From an uncultured Lachnospiraceae bacterium (GTDB lineage: Bacteria; Bacillota_A; Clostridia; Lachnospirales; Lachnospiraceae), in NCBI GenBank assembly GCA_910577835.1, contig CAJTOU010000010.1:16110-80109 (forward strand): a stretch of DNA of 64,000 nt. The letters run 5' to 3'. The notes beneath the pieces were generated by a model that ran no database searches, had not been told where the DNA came from, and worked only from the letters and a program-made list of their open reading frames with translations. Position numbers and translations under genes: made by a program. Of the stretch, positions 1 to 9,257 are shown piece after piece. Within the stretch, counting starts at the first letter, position 1. Each line of letters begins with the position of its first letter.

Positions 1-3000
1 TTTGCTGGAAGTTTCTTTTTCATCTGGCTGTGTTGGCGTTTCTTCTTCCTCATCCAATGCCACCCATGATATTCCGATTGGTGACAAACTGGATACAGTA
101 ACTTTAAGACCATTATCTGTCTTTTCAGCATTCAGAATCTCTACATCACCCGGCTTATAACCATTCATGGCAACAGTAAACATATGTGTTACTATAAAAT
201 CAAAACCAAATCTGTTGGTTCCTTCTGGATATGGAATTACAAGTGTAACGCCTTCCTTCGGGAAATTCTCGGCAGTTACTGTTTTCCATGTGGTTCCATT
301 GTTTTCCAAAGTTTGAAGCACTACATCATAAAAAACACTGTTTTTACTAGAATGTCCATTTTCAATCACTACTTTGGATAGTTTTTCTACAATCTTTTCT
401 ATTGTATCCAACTTTGCTTCCACAAGACTGTCAGGAATTTCCTCCCAAGTATCAGAAACTACAATTCTCTTGTCTGTTTCTTCCTCAAGAAGAATAATCT
501 GCTTGGTATTTGTATAAACCTTACCCTCAAATGTTACAGAAGCAACATGAGTAGCTATGCCATTCTTTGTTGTAATTTCAACTTGAGCTTTTACAACATT
601 TGTTTCATTACAAAGTGTACAGATAAATTCTGCTGTTACTGAATCATCACTGCTCCATATAAACACTGGTTCTTTATAGCTGTGACCTGTTGCCGGAACT
701 TCTTCTGTTCTGATGCTGTCACAACGTGAGCATGTGTATGTTTTTTCACCTTTGTCAGTGCAGGTTGGTTCTTTTGTTATGATTCCTTCCTGAGTCCAGT
801 CATGACCAAGTGCAGCGATTGATTCTTTTTCGACTTTATCACAACGTGTACAATTTCTGGTTCTCTCACCTGCTTCTGTACAACCTGCTGGTGTGGTAAT
901 CTTCCATTCATCCCATTCATGATTAAGTACTGGTATCGTTTTGGTGCTTCTGTCTATTTCTTTATTACATACACTACAATATACTACTTCATCATAAGAA
1001 CCTTCTGTTTCACAAGTCGCTTCGATGATATTTTCTTTTACAGCTTCACTGGCAGTATGACCAAGCGCTGAAATGGTCTTATGCTCTCTGCTTATTTCTT
1101 CATCACATACACTGCAATATACTACTTCATCATAAGAGCCCTCTGTTTCACAACTTGCTTCAATTTCGTTTTCTTTTACAACCTCACCGGCAGTATGGCC
1201 AAGCGCTGAAATGGTCTTGTGCTCTCTGCTTATTTCTTCATCACATACACTGCAATATACTACTTCATCATAAGAGCCCTCTGTTTCACAACCTGCTTCG
1301 ATTTCGTTTTCTTTTACAACTTCACCGGCAGTATGACCAAGCGCCTCTATTGTTTCTTTTTCAACTTCGCCGCAGCCAACACGCGTACATGTTCTGATTT
1401 TCTCGCCTGTTTCTGTACAAGTTGCTGGAGATTTGATATCCCATTCACTCCATATATGGTCAAGCGCTGGCAATATTTCTTCTTCAGTCTCACCACAATC
1501 AGCACGTTTACAAGTATGGCTTCTTTTACCATCTTCTGTACAGGTTGCTTCTTTTTCAACGTTCCATTCAGTCCAGTCATGGCCAAGCGCTTCTATCGGC
1601 TTTGTAGCACCCTCATGACAGCGGGAACAAGTAAAGTCAAGTATTCCCTCCTCTGTACAAGTTGGTTCTTTTGTTACTGTGCCACCATCATCGGCAAGAT
1701 GACCAAGCGCTTCTACTACTTCTTCTTTAGTTTCTCCACATACTGTACAAGTACAAATTTTCATACCTGTTTCTGTACAGGTTGGCTCAACTTTGATTTC
1801 ACCTTCATCCCATGTATGTTCTTTAAGTGGTATTGTCTTATGTTCTGTGCTTAGAATCTCATCACATACACTACAACGTACTACTAAATCATAAGAGCCT
1901 TCCTTTGTACAGGTTGCTTCTACTCTGTTTTCTTCCACAGGTTCTGATTCGGTATGCTCTGCCATCTCAATTTCCTCTGTTTTAGTTTCCTGACAAACAG
2001 AACATGTATAAGTTTTGGTACCTGTTTCTGTACAGGTTGGTTCCTTTATGACCTCACCTTCATCCCAGATATGTGCATGAACTGCGATATTATCAACTGC
2101 AGAATAACTTCCTGAACGACCATTAAGCAGGAACATTCCTCCTAGAGCATCTGTCGCTTTAGATGTTCCAGTCAATTCTTTATCACCCACTTTTGCAATT
2201 ACATTTCCATTTTCATCAACACTTACACTCACATGAATCCAAGTATTTTTTGGCAATGTAAAACTATAATTTGTGCCTTCTACAGTGCAGATATTTGAAC
2301 CACTTTTCACTGTAAGTTTTAAGAAATATCCATCTGAAATATCATTATTTGCATTGTTTTTTGTATGTGAAACATCTGTAATAGCAAATATTGTGTCTCT
2401 ATCACCGCCAGAATTTAACATAATATCAGCTTCTACTACAAAATTTTCACTTACATTTGCTTCCTTAGGAAATACAGTATATGCACCTCTATTTCCGTTT
2501 GCTGCCGGATCTGCATAACTTAAATAATATCCATGGGCATCCGATGCGGATATTATGGATAATTTATCCGATGCATTAGGAGAAATCCAGCCTGTATCAT
2601 TTCCTGTCTTTCCAGCCAATTTGTTAAAATTCTCATAGTACAAATATCCAGTAGTATCTACTACCTCAACTGGAAGTACTGAAAGTACAACATTGCTGAT
2701 AGTTCCTTTATATCCGCCTTCCCACCATGAGCCCCATCCAAAGTTAAGATAGGTCGCTGCATTTTGAAGGAAATCCAAAATACTTGCCCATGAAGTCATG
2801 TCAGTGCTCCCCGGCACTTTATCTCCTATATCCGCCTGATTATACGCCAGTATATCATTTACATATACCTCAAATCCAGTTGGAAGAATCTTAATTTCCA
2901 CGGAAGCAGAAGTATTTATAAAATTAGTTCCCCATGCCCAGTTAGTACCATTTACAACATTTGCATCAAAAATTTTTCCGGGACCATGATTAAAACCTAA

Positions 3001-5583
3001 ATAGGAATTACCCTCAAAATACAATCCTCCTGTGTTTCCACTATTAAAACCGATAATGTCCGTCAACCACTGGTCAGCTCCAGCAGTAGGCTTTACATCA
3101 AACTTAATGGATGCACCATTATACATCTGTAATCCCTTTGTTGTTCCATCATAAAATGGATTTGCATACTGATAAGTACCTTTTACTGCATTTGTTAAAT
3201 CCACTTCCTGACCAGTAAAATATCTCTTCAATATTTTATTCTCTGTATTTGTCTGTGGAGAATAAACCATTATTTTATAATCTTTATTTACAGAAACTCC
3301 ATTTACTGTAAATGTTCCTGTAAGTGTTACTTCTGTATCAGTATTCGGTACATTTACTGTTCCGTCAGAAGCAAGAACTGATTCATTTGAAGACTTCCAA
3401 GTAATTGTTGAGGTATTAATACCTTTTGAAGGAAGTGTAAGATTAATAAAGGTTCCTTCTGGCATGGATAAATTGGCAGCAGCCTTTTCAGCTAATTCTT
3501 TGCCATCTCCTACATATTTATATCCCCATACACTGATTTCATCATCTCCAAGAACAGTAAAGGTCCATGTAGTATCTGTTGACTCTTCCATCTGCTGTTT
3601 TACAAAAACACCCTTGTATGTAGTATTTCCAATTTTCAAAGTTACATAAGGCTTCCCTTTTTGGCTGAAGGCCCATGTACCGGTACGGTCTCCTGAAATT
3701 GTTCCGTCTGCATTAAAGGAAAGATTTTCTCCCTTCACAACCTCAAGACCTTCATAATTAATATCAAGCTTATGGAAAAGTACTTCATATATACCAGTAA
3801 CATCTTCAGCAGTTACCTGATTTGTCAGGGTTTCTCCTGTGTACTCAAACGGAGCAGTTACAGGCCAGCCCTCTTCATTTAAAAACATTTGATGTACACG
3901 CACCTGATGTCCTTCCGTACCATCATTAAATCTTGTATGATACACAAGATAGCTTCTACCATCACTGTCTAAAAAAGCAGAATTATGTCCTTGGGCCACC
4001 TGTCCAACAGACATATAGCTCCACTGATAGCCAGACATTGGACGATTTCCTACTGTTCCATTAATGTTATTTCCTGCTGTTGTATAGCGTGCATCATCTC
4101 CACTGTAATCAACATATGGTCCTTTGATATCTGAAGCTCTAAAAATACGCATATTATATCCTTTGGCCGCCTCAAGACCACCATTTGACATAAACAGATA
4201 CCAATAATTACCAATCTTCTCAATATAAGAAGCCTCTCCAGACACATGCTGACCTCCGGCAATCTTAATGCCCTGATAAGCATCGGATGTATTGGCAACC
4301 GTTTGATATGTTTCGGTATAATCGCGAAGTCCTGTCTTATTGACTAGTTTCAGCATATAAATTCCACCAAACCATGAACCATACGTCATCCAAAGATTTC
4401 CCGCATCATCATAGAGTACACATGGGTCAATTGCATTCATACCATAAGTACGATTTCCATTACGATTTTCTAAATAACGAGGGTCAACAGTATTATTTCC
4501 AATCACTTTGGCATAATCTGTTTCTGCTGCTTCCGTAGAATTTGTAAAACCAGAATATACAATTGTATCTACATATGTCCAGTCTCCCTCCAAAGAATCA
4601 GCAGTGAGAAGTGCAATAGATGTATACCATTTATCTCCGTTCACACTCATATACATACACCATTTGCCCATTTCTTCATTCCAAATAACATCTGGTGCCC
4701 AAAGATTTCCAGACAAATCATAATTATTGCTTCCATGTGAAGCCCATGCTGCTCCTTTTTCAAAAAGTTTTGCATAATCAGTATTAATATTGTTAGTAAA
4801 AGTTTGCCAGTGAATCAGGTCTTTTGATTTTGCCCATGCCATATGGGAACCAAAAACATAATACATACCTGTTTTTTCATCTTTCACAATACTTGGATCA
4901 TGAACACTAACACGCCATGGAACTACAGCAGCTGATTCATTTTTTGTAAATTTAACGTTTGTCAAATCAACTTTTCCATTTGTTGTCAAAGTTATGGTAA
5001 TATCAGAAACCATCTCAGGCAAATCAACTGTATATGTCCATGTAACGACATCTCCACTTGCATTACTTTCTGTAATTTCCCCTCTGAAAACACTGCCTAC
5101 TCTGGTAATATGAGCGACAAAATCCATCCCTTTTGGTCTTGCAGCATTAATAACAGCCCATCCATCACCAGCAGGAAACAAAGTAATCTGCTTTTGTGAA
5201 TCTGTAAAGTCTGTATTTTGACTAGTTGTAGGGTCATATGTCCATCCCCAGTTATCAAAACGCATATCAATACATCTATTATTTGCGTCTCTAAGCTCGA
5301 CTATAGGAGCTACTCCAAAATCCCCACCAACAAAGTGACCAGTGTATGTAACATCAAAATCACCAGATAGTGCTTCCAAACCAGTGTTTTTTTCAAACGC
5401 GGTCGAAGTACTTATAGAACTTACTGTTTCAGCTATAGCAGGCAATACTGACATTATAATTAAAATGCCAGTAAGCATTGATGCTAAAGCCTTTTTTTGA
5501 ACTACTCGTATTTTACCCCTTCCCGCCGAAAATATTCGACTGGAAACCATACCAGCCCTGCTGGTCTCTTCTTTCACCTTCAT
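1..5583 (-). CDS. Secreted multidomain GH43 arabinanase-like enzyme, C-terminus missing
   Basis: Partial: the frame is open for 1861 codons and leaves the left edge. ATG at 5583 follows an AAGGAGG site. Order: signal segment (core about residues 35-52, AIA-ET); beta-rich module (about 63-205) also present in the 31.6-kb surface protein; GH43 five-bladed catalytic domain (about 220-690) with likely catalytic Asp in VHDPS (about 229), Asp in NAIDP (about 386) and Glu in VSGEA (about 450); GH43 C-terminal beta domain (TYKGVF); Ig-like segment; two LamG-like regions (about 3215-2690 and 2660-2090); eleven Cys-pair repeats (2073-682); another beta domain. Likely cleaves alpha-1,5-arabinan or a related arabinose polymer outside the cell. 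A wall anchor would be beyond the window. The GH43 fold is clear; the exact substrate is inferred. Confidence 0.88.
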   Translation of the reverse strand, partial: MKVKEETSRAGMVSSRIFSAGRGKIRVVQKKALASMLTGILIIMSVLPAIAETVSSISTSTAFEKNTGLEALSGDFDVTYTGHFVGGDFGVAPIVELRDANNRCIDMRFDNWGWTYDPTTSQNTDFTDSQKQITLFPAGDGWAVINAARPKGMDFVAHITRVGSVFRGEITESNASGDVVTWTYTVDLPEMVSDITITLTTNGKVDLTNVKFTKNESAAVVPWRVSVHDPSIVKDEKTGMYYVFGSHMAWAKSKDLIHWQTFTNNINTDYAKLFEKGAAWASHGSNNYDLSGNLWAPDVIWNEEMGKWCMYMSVNGDKWYTSIALLTADSLEGDWTYVDTIVYSGFTNSTEAAETDYAKVIGNNTVDPRYLENRNGNRTYGMNAIDPCVLYDDAGNLWMTYGSWFGGIYMLKLVNKTGLRDYTETYQTVANTSDAYQGIKIAGGQHVSGEASYIEKIGNYWYLFMSNGGLEAAKGYNMRIFRASDIKGPYVDYSGDDARYTTAGNNINGTVGNRPMSGYQWSYMSVGQVAQGHNSAFLDSDGRSYLVYHTRFNDGTEGHQVRVHQMFLNEEGWPVTAPFEYTGETLTNQVTAEDVTGIYEVLFHKLDINYEGLEVVKGENLSFNADGTISGDRTGTWAFSQKGKPYVTLKIGNTTYKGVFVKQQMEESTDTTWTFTVLGDDEISVWGYKYVGDGKELAEKAAANLSMPEGTFINLTLPSKGINTSTITWKSSNESVLASDGTVNVPNTDTEVTLTGTFTVNGVSVNKDYKIMVYSPQTNTENKILKRYFTGQEVDLTNAVKGTYQYANPFYDGTTKGLQMYNGASIKFDVKPTAGADQWLTDIIGFNSGNTGGLYFEGNSYLGFNHGPGKIFDANVVNGTNWAWGTNFINTSASVEIKILPTGFEVYVNDILAYNQADIGDKVPGSTDMTSWASILDFLQNAATYLNFGWGSWWEGGYKGTISNVVLSVLPVEVVDTTGYLYYENFNKLAGKTGNDTGWISPNASDKLSIISASDAHGYYLSYADPAANGNRGAYTVFPKEANVSENFVVEADIMLNSGGDRDTIFAITDVSHTKNNANNDISDGYFLKLTVKSGSNICTVEGTNYSFTLPKNTWIHVSVSVDENGNVIAKVGDKELTGTSKATDALGGMFLLNGRSGSYSAVDNIAVHAHIWDEGEVIKEPTCTETGTKTYTCSVCQETKTEEIEMAEHTESEPVEENRVEATCTKEGSYDLVVRCSVCDEILSTEHKTIPLKEHTWDEGEIKVEPTCTETGMKICTCTVCGETKEEVVEALGHLADDGGTVTKEPTCTEEGILDFTCSRCHEGATKPIEALGHDWTEWNVEKEATCTEDGKRSHTCKRADCGETEEEILPALDHIWSEWDIKSPATCTETGEKIRTCTRVGCGEVEKETIEALGHTAGEVVKENEIEAGCETEGSYDEVVYCSVCDEEISREHKTISALGHTAGEVVKENEIEASCETEGSYDEVVYCSVCDEEISREHKTISALGHTASEAVKENIIEATCETEGSYDEVVYCSVCNKEIDRSTKTIPVLNHEWDEWKITTPAGCTEAGERTRNCTRCDKVEKESIAALGHDWTQEGIITKEPTCTDKGEKTYTCSRCDSIRTEEVPATGHSYKEPVFIWSSDDSVTAEFICTLCNETNVVKAQVEITTKNGIATHVASVTFEGKVYTNTKQIILLEEETDKRIVVSDTWEEIPDSLVEAKLDTIEKIVEKLSKVVIENGHSSKNSVFYDVVLQTLENNGTTWKTVTAENFPKEGVTLVIPYPEGTNRFGFDFIVTHMFTVAMNGYKPGDVEILNAEKTDNGLKVTVSSLSPIGISWVALDEEEETPTQPDEKETSSK
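682..2073 (-). repeat. Eleven tandem Cys-pair repeats inside the GH43 protein
   Basis: Eleven units of about 39-48 residues, each ending in a GH or similar His step (xALGH) and carrying a CxxxG...CxxC core such as EPTCTETG followed by TCSVC. Two unit types occur: short units with KEPTCTE, and 46-residue units with CETEGSYDEVVYCSVC. The three longer units lie at about 1023-1450. Two of them are almost identical DNA copies with a 138-bp period (the word aagcgctgaaatggtctt at 1063 and 1201), showing recent in-frame duplication. The Cys spacing suggests a small metal-binding or disulphide-stabilised stalk module; that role is inference. Confidence 0.85.
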
Positions 5584-5687
5584 TTTTTTCCTCCTTTTTA
5601 AAATATATAATTTCTCAGAATGGAAAGAAATCATATTTTACAAATTTTCGCAGATTCCCCCTATACTAAAACCTGCTTATAAGTATG

Positions 5688-5716
5688 ATTGTACCAACCT
5701 TTTCTTTTTTTGTCAA
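5688..5716 (-). promoter_or_regulatory. Predicted sigma-A promoter of the GH43 gene
   Basis: On the minus strand, TTGACA (5711-5716), a 17-bp spacer and TACAAT (5688-5693), with TGG in front of the -10 (extended -10) and AT-rich DNA upstream. Predicted start near 5680, giving a 5' leader of about 97 nt. The rest of 5717-5969 is AT-rich and shows only a weak 8-bp A/T hairpin (5875-5893, AAAATAAG loop AAC), which may end mtnN transcription. Confidence 0.7.
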
Positions 5717-5969
5717 TATATATAAAATTTGTTTTTCCTGCATTTTATTTTCTGTAAACTCACTCAAATCTAAAAGCAATATCCACCAAAAAGTAAAAAT
5801 AAATCAGATTTTATTCATACAAAATATATAATTTTTGTCCTCTTTATAACTTTTCACCTCAGCCCTGACATATCAAAATAAGAACCTTATTTTCGTCAAA
5901 AAATTCCTAAAAACGATAAATATCATCTTTTTACACCTAAAAATAATATATTGAATCAAAGTTTGTAAA

Positions 5970-6635
5970 CTATAAATCTCTAATATTACCAAAAAGCTCA
6001 CAAACAAACTGAAACGACCGATAAGCCGCTGTCTCATAATTTTTATTGATTGCTTCCTGTCCGGCCTCTTTATTGTTATCCGATATGGAGCGAATCGCTA
6101 TAAAAGGTACTCGATTTAAATAACATGTATGTGCCATTGCTGCTGTTTCCATATCAATGCACAACGCATCTGGATGGATAGGCTCCACAAATTTGTCCCC
6201 CGTTGTAGCAAGACCAAAGTAGATTTTTCGCTCCATTTTTTCAGCAGCCTTTCGAGCCAGGGAAATCAAACGTTCATCTGCATAAAATACTGGCTTATCC
6301 ATAACTGGAAAATCCGTATATATCTCATTATCTGTATCATGAAAAGCAGACGCTATGCATACCACTGTGTCAAATACTTCAATCTCTTGTTTCATACCAC
6401 CAGCTATTCCAGAAAAAATAATGGCGTCTACCTGATACTTATCTATCAAAATTTGTGCTGTTATAGATGCATTGATTTTCCCACAACCTGAATATGCAGC
6501 AACAACCTCTATACCGCCAATTTCGCCTGTATAAAAAGAATGCATAGCATACTCGTCGACTTTCATATTCTGGATAACAGAAAAATATGGATTAAGCTCC
6601 TTAATCGTGGCGCACAATATCCCAATCTTATTCAT
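5970..6635 (-). CDS. mtnN: 5'-methylthioadenosine/S-adenosylhomocysteine nucleosidase
   Basis: 221 residues, normal for the Pfs/MTAN family. Cleaves adenine from methylthioadenosine and S-adenosylhomocysteine in the methyl cycle and makes the autoinducer-2 precursor. Visible family features: the N-terminal strand MNKIGILCAT followed by a Glu, the FSGIAGG loop, the DMETAAMAH segment containing the substrate-binding Glu, and the late ISDNN segment containing the catalytic Asp. I chose ATG 6635 because it gives the usual MNKIGI start; an in-frame ATG at 6641 sits closer to the GGAAAGGAG site and is also possible. It is a single gene with its own promoter and a folded leader (see 6663-6726). Confidence 0.93.
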   Translation of the reverse strand: MNKIGILCATIKELNPYFSVIQNMKVDEYAMHSFYTGEIGGIEVVAAYSGCGKINASITAQILIDKYQVDAIIFSGIAGGMKQEIEVFDTVVCIASAFHDTDNEIYTDFPVMDKPVFYADERLISLARKAAEKMERKIYFGLATTGDKFVEPIHPDALCIDMETAAMAHTCYLNRVPFIAIRSISDNNKEAGQEAINKNYETAAYRSFQFVCELFGNIRDL

Positions 6636-6662
6636 ATACATCAAACTCCTTTCCTATAAATC

Positions 6663-6726
6663 GGCTCAGTTACAGGTGAGTATTGTTTTGTCCTCTACCT
6701 ACTTCAGTACAAACTGGTTAGAGCCT
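6663..6726 (-). ncRNA. Predicted three-way-junction leader upstream of mtnN
   Basis: Transcribed on the minus strand, this stretch can form a closing stem GGCTC (6722-6726) with GAGCC (6663-6667), a hairpin CAGT-TTGT-ACTG (6705-6716), and a second arm AGGT+GAG (6693-6700 with 6674-6680, one bulged base). All three close around one junction a few bases before the mtnN ribosome site. The stems are visible in the sequence; that it is a riboswitch or cis-acting RNA is inference and I do not recognise a known class. Confidence 0.35.
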
Positions 6727-6758
6727 TGTTGTATTTGTCATATGTGGCAATGACATAA

Positions 6759-6787
6759 GTATAATAGTAAAACTACAACAAAACAAG
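6759..6787 (-). promoter_or_regulatory. Predicted promoter of mtnN
   Basis: Minus strand TTGTTT (6782-6787), 17-bp spacer, TATACT (6759-6764). The -35 overlaps one arm of an AAGGTTTT/AAAACCTT hairpin (6786-6815) that may terminate RNA arriving from sipL or from the folded stretch at 6825-6893. That stretch has a gcacctc/gaggtgc stem (6830-6836 with 6877-6883). Confidence 0.5.
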
Positions 6788-6931
6788 GTTTTTTTATTGT
6801 ATTTTCAAAACCTTAATTGAACAGCATAGCACCTCGCTTCCCATGTTTTTCTGGTAGTCGAAGGGATACACCATGAGAGGTGCGAAAGGCTATTTTACCA
6901 CCAAGTCAATGACCTTAATATGCCATCATAT

Positions 6932-6967
6932 AAAAAAAGGCCACCACATCAACTTTCTGCGGCAGCC
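6932..6967 (-). terminator. Rho-independent terminator of sipL
   Basis: Minus strand: GGCTGCCGC (6967-6959) pairs with GTGGTGGCC (6947-6939) through nine pairs including G-U pairs, followed by seven T residues. It begins seven bases after the sipL stop codon. Confidence 0.8.
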
Positions 6968-6973
6968 CTTATT

Positions 6974-8545
6974 TTATGGCGTCTCCTTAATAATCACCAA
7001 CATATCCCCTTTATTAATATTCTCACTCTTCATCTCATTAATCTTCATAATTGACTGAATCGTTGTACAGTATCTTTTCGCAATTTCCCACAGCGTATCT
7101 CTCTCCTTCACCACATACCCCGCCATACTCGGAATATTCTGCAGCTTCTTTAAATCAAATGGAACACTCTGTACTTCTTTAATAAACTTTGAACTCTTAT
7201 TGTCCAGCACCAGTGTATCCAGCACCGCCGAGCATTTCACTTCTATCTCATTATTTCCGGACATTACCGTAGATATCTGCTCCAACGACGGGCGGATAAA
7301 CGACATGGACTGCTCCGTTACTCCCTGTGCTTCGATTAAATGTGAAAAAGGCACTACCTCATCCGCAATATTCAGCGGCATCTTATCATCCGATGAAACA
7401 TACATAATCTTCATCTTGACAATACCTTCTACCCGAAGTCCTTTATCCTCTACAAAAACATCCTCTATACACGCAGCTCCCTGAGCGCTCAAAAGCTGAA
7501 GCACATGTCCGCTGTCTTTGTCCAGCCGCAGCTTATCATTTATTTTGCACTTTGAAATATTCTTTGTCACAAGTGTGCTGTAAGACAGCTCCTGATAAAC
7601 CGGAGTCAGTTCATTTTTCAGAGAATATACATCACTTAAAATGGAAACCTCATCCTCCTTATACACTCTCATGGCAAGTTCCAATACCACCTCCAGCTCA
7701 ACCATGCGCTGTTCTCCGTCATAATCCGGCTTAATATTTACATTTACACTTGATATTGAAGTTTCGATATCTCCCAGCATATCCTCATCACAGCCCGAAA
7801 CATCGATGCTTCCGTCAAATGGAACAGATGCTTCCATCCACTGCACCGGAGTATCCTCTTCCTCGTCATCATACAGCATAAAAAGCATAAGCTCCCCGCT
7901 TACTCCTACTTTTTCAGGATAAAGCCGTGTGGAAATATTATTCAGGGCTACCGTACTCCATAAAATCTCCGAGATATTCGGCTTATTTGCGGAAAGTTCA
8001 ATATCTTCCCGTATTCTGTAAGTATCCTTTTTATTTACCACTATCTGCATAATCTGTTCTTTCCGCCTTAAATAATTGACAGAATCATCTTCCGGAATCT
8101 CTTCCACCGCTTCTATATCATGTACCTGTTCTGCCGATACGTTAAGTGTCAGAACCGCCTTTACACTTATCTTTCTGGTATTAATAATGCCGATATTTAA
8201 ATCATCTATGGTACATTTTACATTGACCACATCATTATTTCCTATTTTATCTCCATTTATAATTTCGTCAAAGGGAATGGAGTTTCCCATACTATGTATA
8301 ATCTTTTTATCGCTGCTGCATCCATAGAGGATTTTAAAATCCATTCTGCCGCGGATATTTACTCTGCCTTCGCTTGCCTTCACACTTTCAATATGCACCA
8401 GTGCATCCTTTGTAATATATTTCTCGATATCCGCATTTATATCAGGAACATTAAAATCATCATCCAGCGTAAGCTGCGTCACTATCTGCCCCTTTAAATT
8501 ATTCATATGTATAAATGATTTGGCTGTTTCCATGCTTTCCTCCAT
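6974..8545 (-). CDS. sipL: SipL-like spore protein with DUF3794 (SPOCS) domains and LysM
   Basis: 523 residues. Repeated SPOCS/DUF3794 beta units occupy about residues 20-460 (for example TLDDDFNVPDIN near the start and repeated VxGxVxxxVLY-like strands), followed by a C-terminal LysM domain (about 470-518, YVVKERDTLWEIAKRY). This is the architecture of Clostridioides difficile SipL, which tethers coat assembly to SpoIVA on the forespore. ATG at 8545 is preceded by a ribosome site (GGAGG). It stands alone between terminators. It marks the organism as a spore former or recent descendant of one. The family is certain; the coat-anchoring role is taken from the family. Confidence 0.88.
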   Translation of the reverse strand: MEESMETAKSFIHMNNLKGQIVTQLTLDDDFNVPDINADIEKYITKDALVHIESVKASEGRVNIRGRMDFKILYGCSSDKKIIHSMGNSIPFDEIINGDKIGNNDVVNVKCTIDDLNIGIINTRKISVKAVLTLNVSAEQVHDIEAVEEIPEDDSVNYLRRKEQIMQIVVNKKDTYRIREDIELSANKPNISEILWSTVALNNISTRLYPEKVGVSGELMLFMLYDDEEEDTPVQWMEASVPFDGSIDVSGCDEDMLGDIETSISSVNVNIKPDYDGEQRMVELEVVLELAMRVYKEDEVSILSDVYSLKNELTPVYQELSYSTLVTKNISKCKINDKLRLDKDSGHVLQLLSAQGAACIEDVFVEDKGLRVEGIVKMKIMYVSSDDKMPLNIADEVVPFSHLIEAQGVTEQSMSFIRPSLEQISTVMSGNNEIEVKCSAVLDTLVLDNKSSKFIKEVQSVPFDLKKLQNIPSMAGYVVKERDTLWEIAKRYCTTIQSIMKINEMKSENINKGDMLVIIKETP

Positions 8546-8656
8546 ATATTTTTTCTGTATTTTTCAGTCTATATATTATTTATATGAAAAAATACAGATA
8601 TTATGCATAAATTGAAGCTGCCGTGATGCTAAAGCCCAGAAGCAATTGAACATAAA

Positions 8657-9085
8657 TTACTGGAAAACCACCGCCTTATCTGTATGCTGAACCTTTACCA
8701 CAATGTAAGGATAGGTTTCTATCTCCAGCACTTTTTCTGTCCGCGAAGGACCTTTAAGCATAGAAGTAATATAGAGGGCATCAGACGACTCATATAACTC
8801 TTGTATCTCTATACTGTAACTGCTGGTAGGCTGTGCACCATATCCTATAATAATATAGAGATAATCCTTATCACTGTAAGTTTTTCTGAAATTTTCTGTC
8901 TTGGAAGTTTCGATAATCTCACTTACTTGCTCCGGTATTTCCTCCTCTGACAATACAGTAAAATCAACATCATTCTGCTTCGTTTCATCATACTTTTTTA
9001 CGCTGCAACCCGCCAGAAAAACACAAAACAGACATACAGCAGTTAAATACCTCATTTTTAATTTATTCAAACATTTCAAAGCCAT
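8657..9085 (-). CDS. Small lipoprotein with PrcB-like C-terminal domain
   Basis: 142 residues. N-terminal hydrophobic segment ending in the lipobox FLAGC (Cys about 27), so the mature protein should be tethered outside the membrane. The rest (YLYIIIGYGAQPTSSYSIEI followed by ITSMLKGPS and YPYIVVKV) reads like the PrcB C-terminal domain, a small beta fold found in protease-complex inhibitors and clostridial lipoproteins. ATG at 9085 has a weak GGAAG site; an in-frame Met ten residues on is the alternative start and gives a more standard signal peptide. No operon partner is evident. Confidence 0.7.
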   Translation of the reverse strand: MALKCLNKLKMRYLTAVCLFCVFLAGCSVKKYDETKQNDVDFTVLSEEEIPEQVSEIIETSKTENFRKTYSDKDYLYIIIGYGAQPTSSYSIEIQELYESSDALYITSMLKGPSRTEKVLEIETYPYIVVKVQHTDKAVVFQ

Positions 9086-9203
9086 GGCACTTCCATTATA
9101 CTTTTACAGTTATTACAGTATATGCATATGGCAGAGAATTTTAGAATTTTGTTTTCGAAAGAAGTTTTATACTGTCTGTTAAAATTTGATTGCTTTAATA
9201 ACT

Positions 9204-9250
9204 GAAAAAACCACCGGAGCAAAAGATAGCTCCGGTGGTCGTTCATTTTT
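9204..9250 (-). terminator. Rho-independent terminator of the 195-residue gene
   Basis: A perfect 11-bp inverted repeat, accaccggagc (9210-9220) and gctccggtggt (9229-9239), with a T run on the minus-strand side. It lies eight bases past the stop of the gene starting at 9845. Confidence 0.88.
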
Positions 9251-9257
9251 TTGCTTT

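Noticed and set aside
1219..1854. Open frame of 211 codons on the plus strand
   Set aside because: It is antisense to the Cys-pair repeats of the GH43 gene; its Phe/Cys-rich content is a reverse-strand artefact, with no ribosome site.
682..2073. Regularly spaced repeats as a possible CRISPR array
   Set aside because: The units are in-frame protein repeats of variable length with conserved Cys codons and no spacers.
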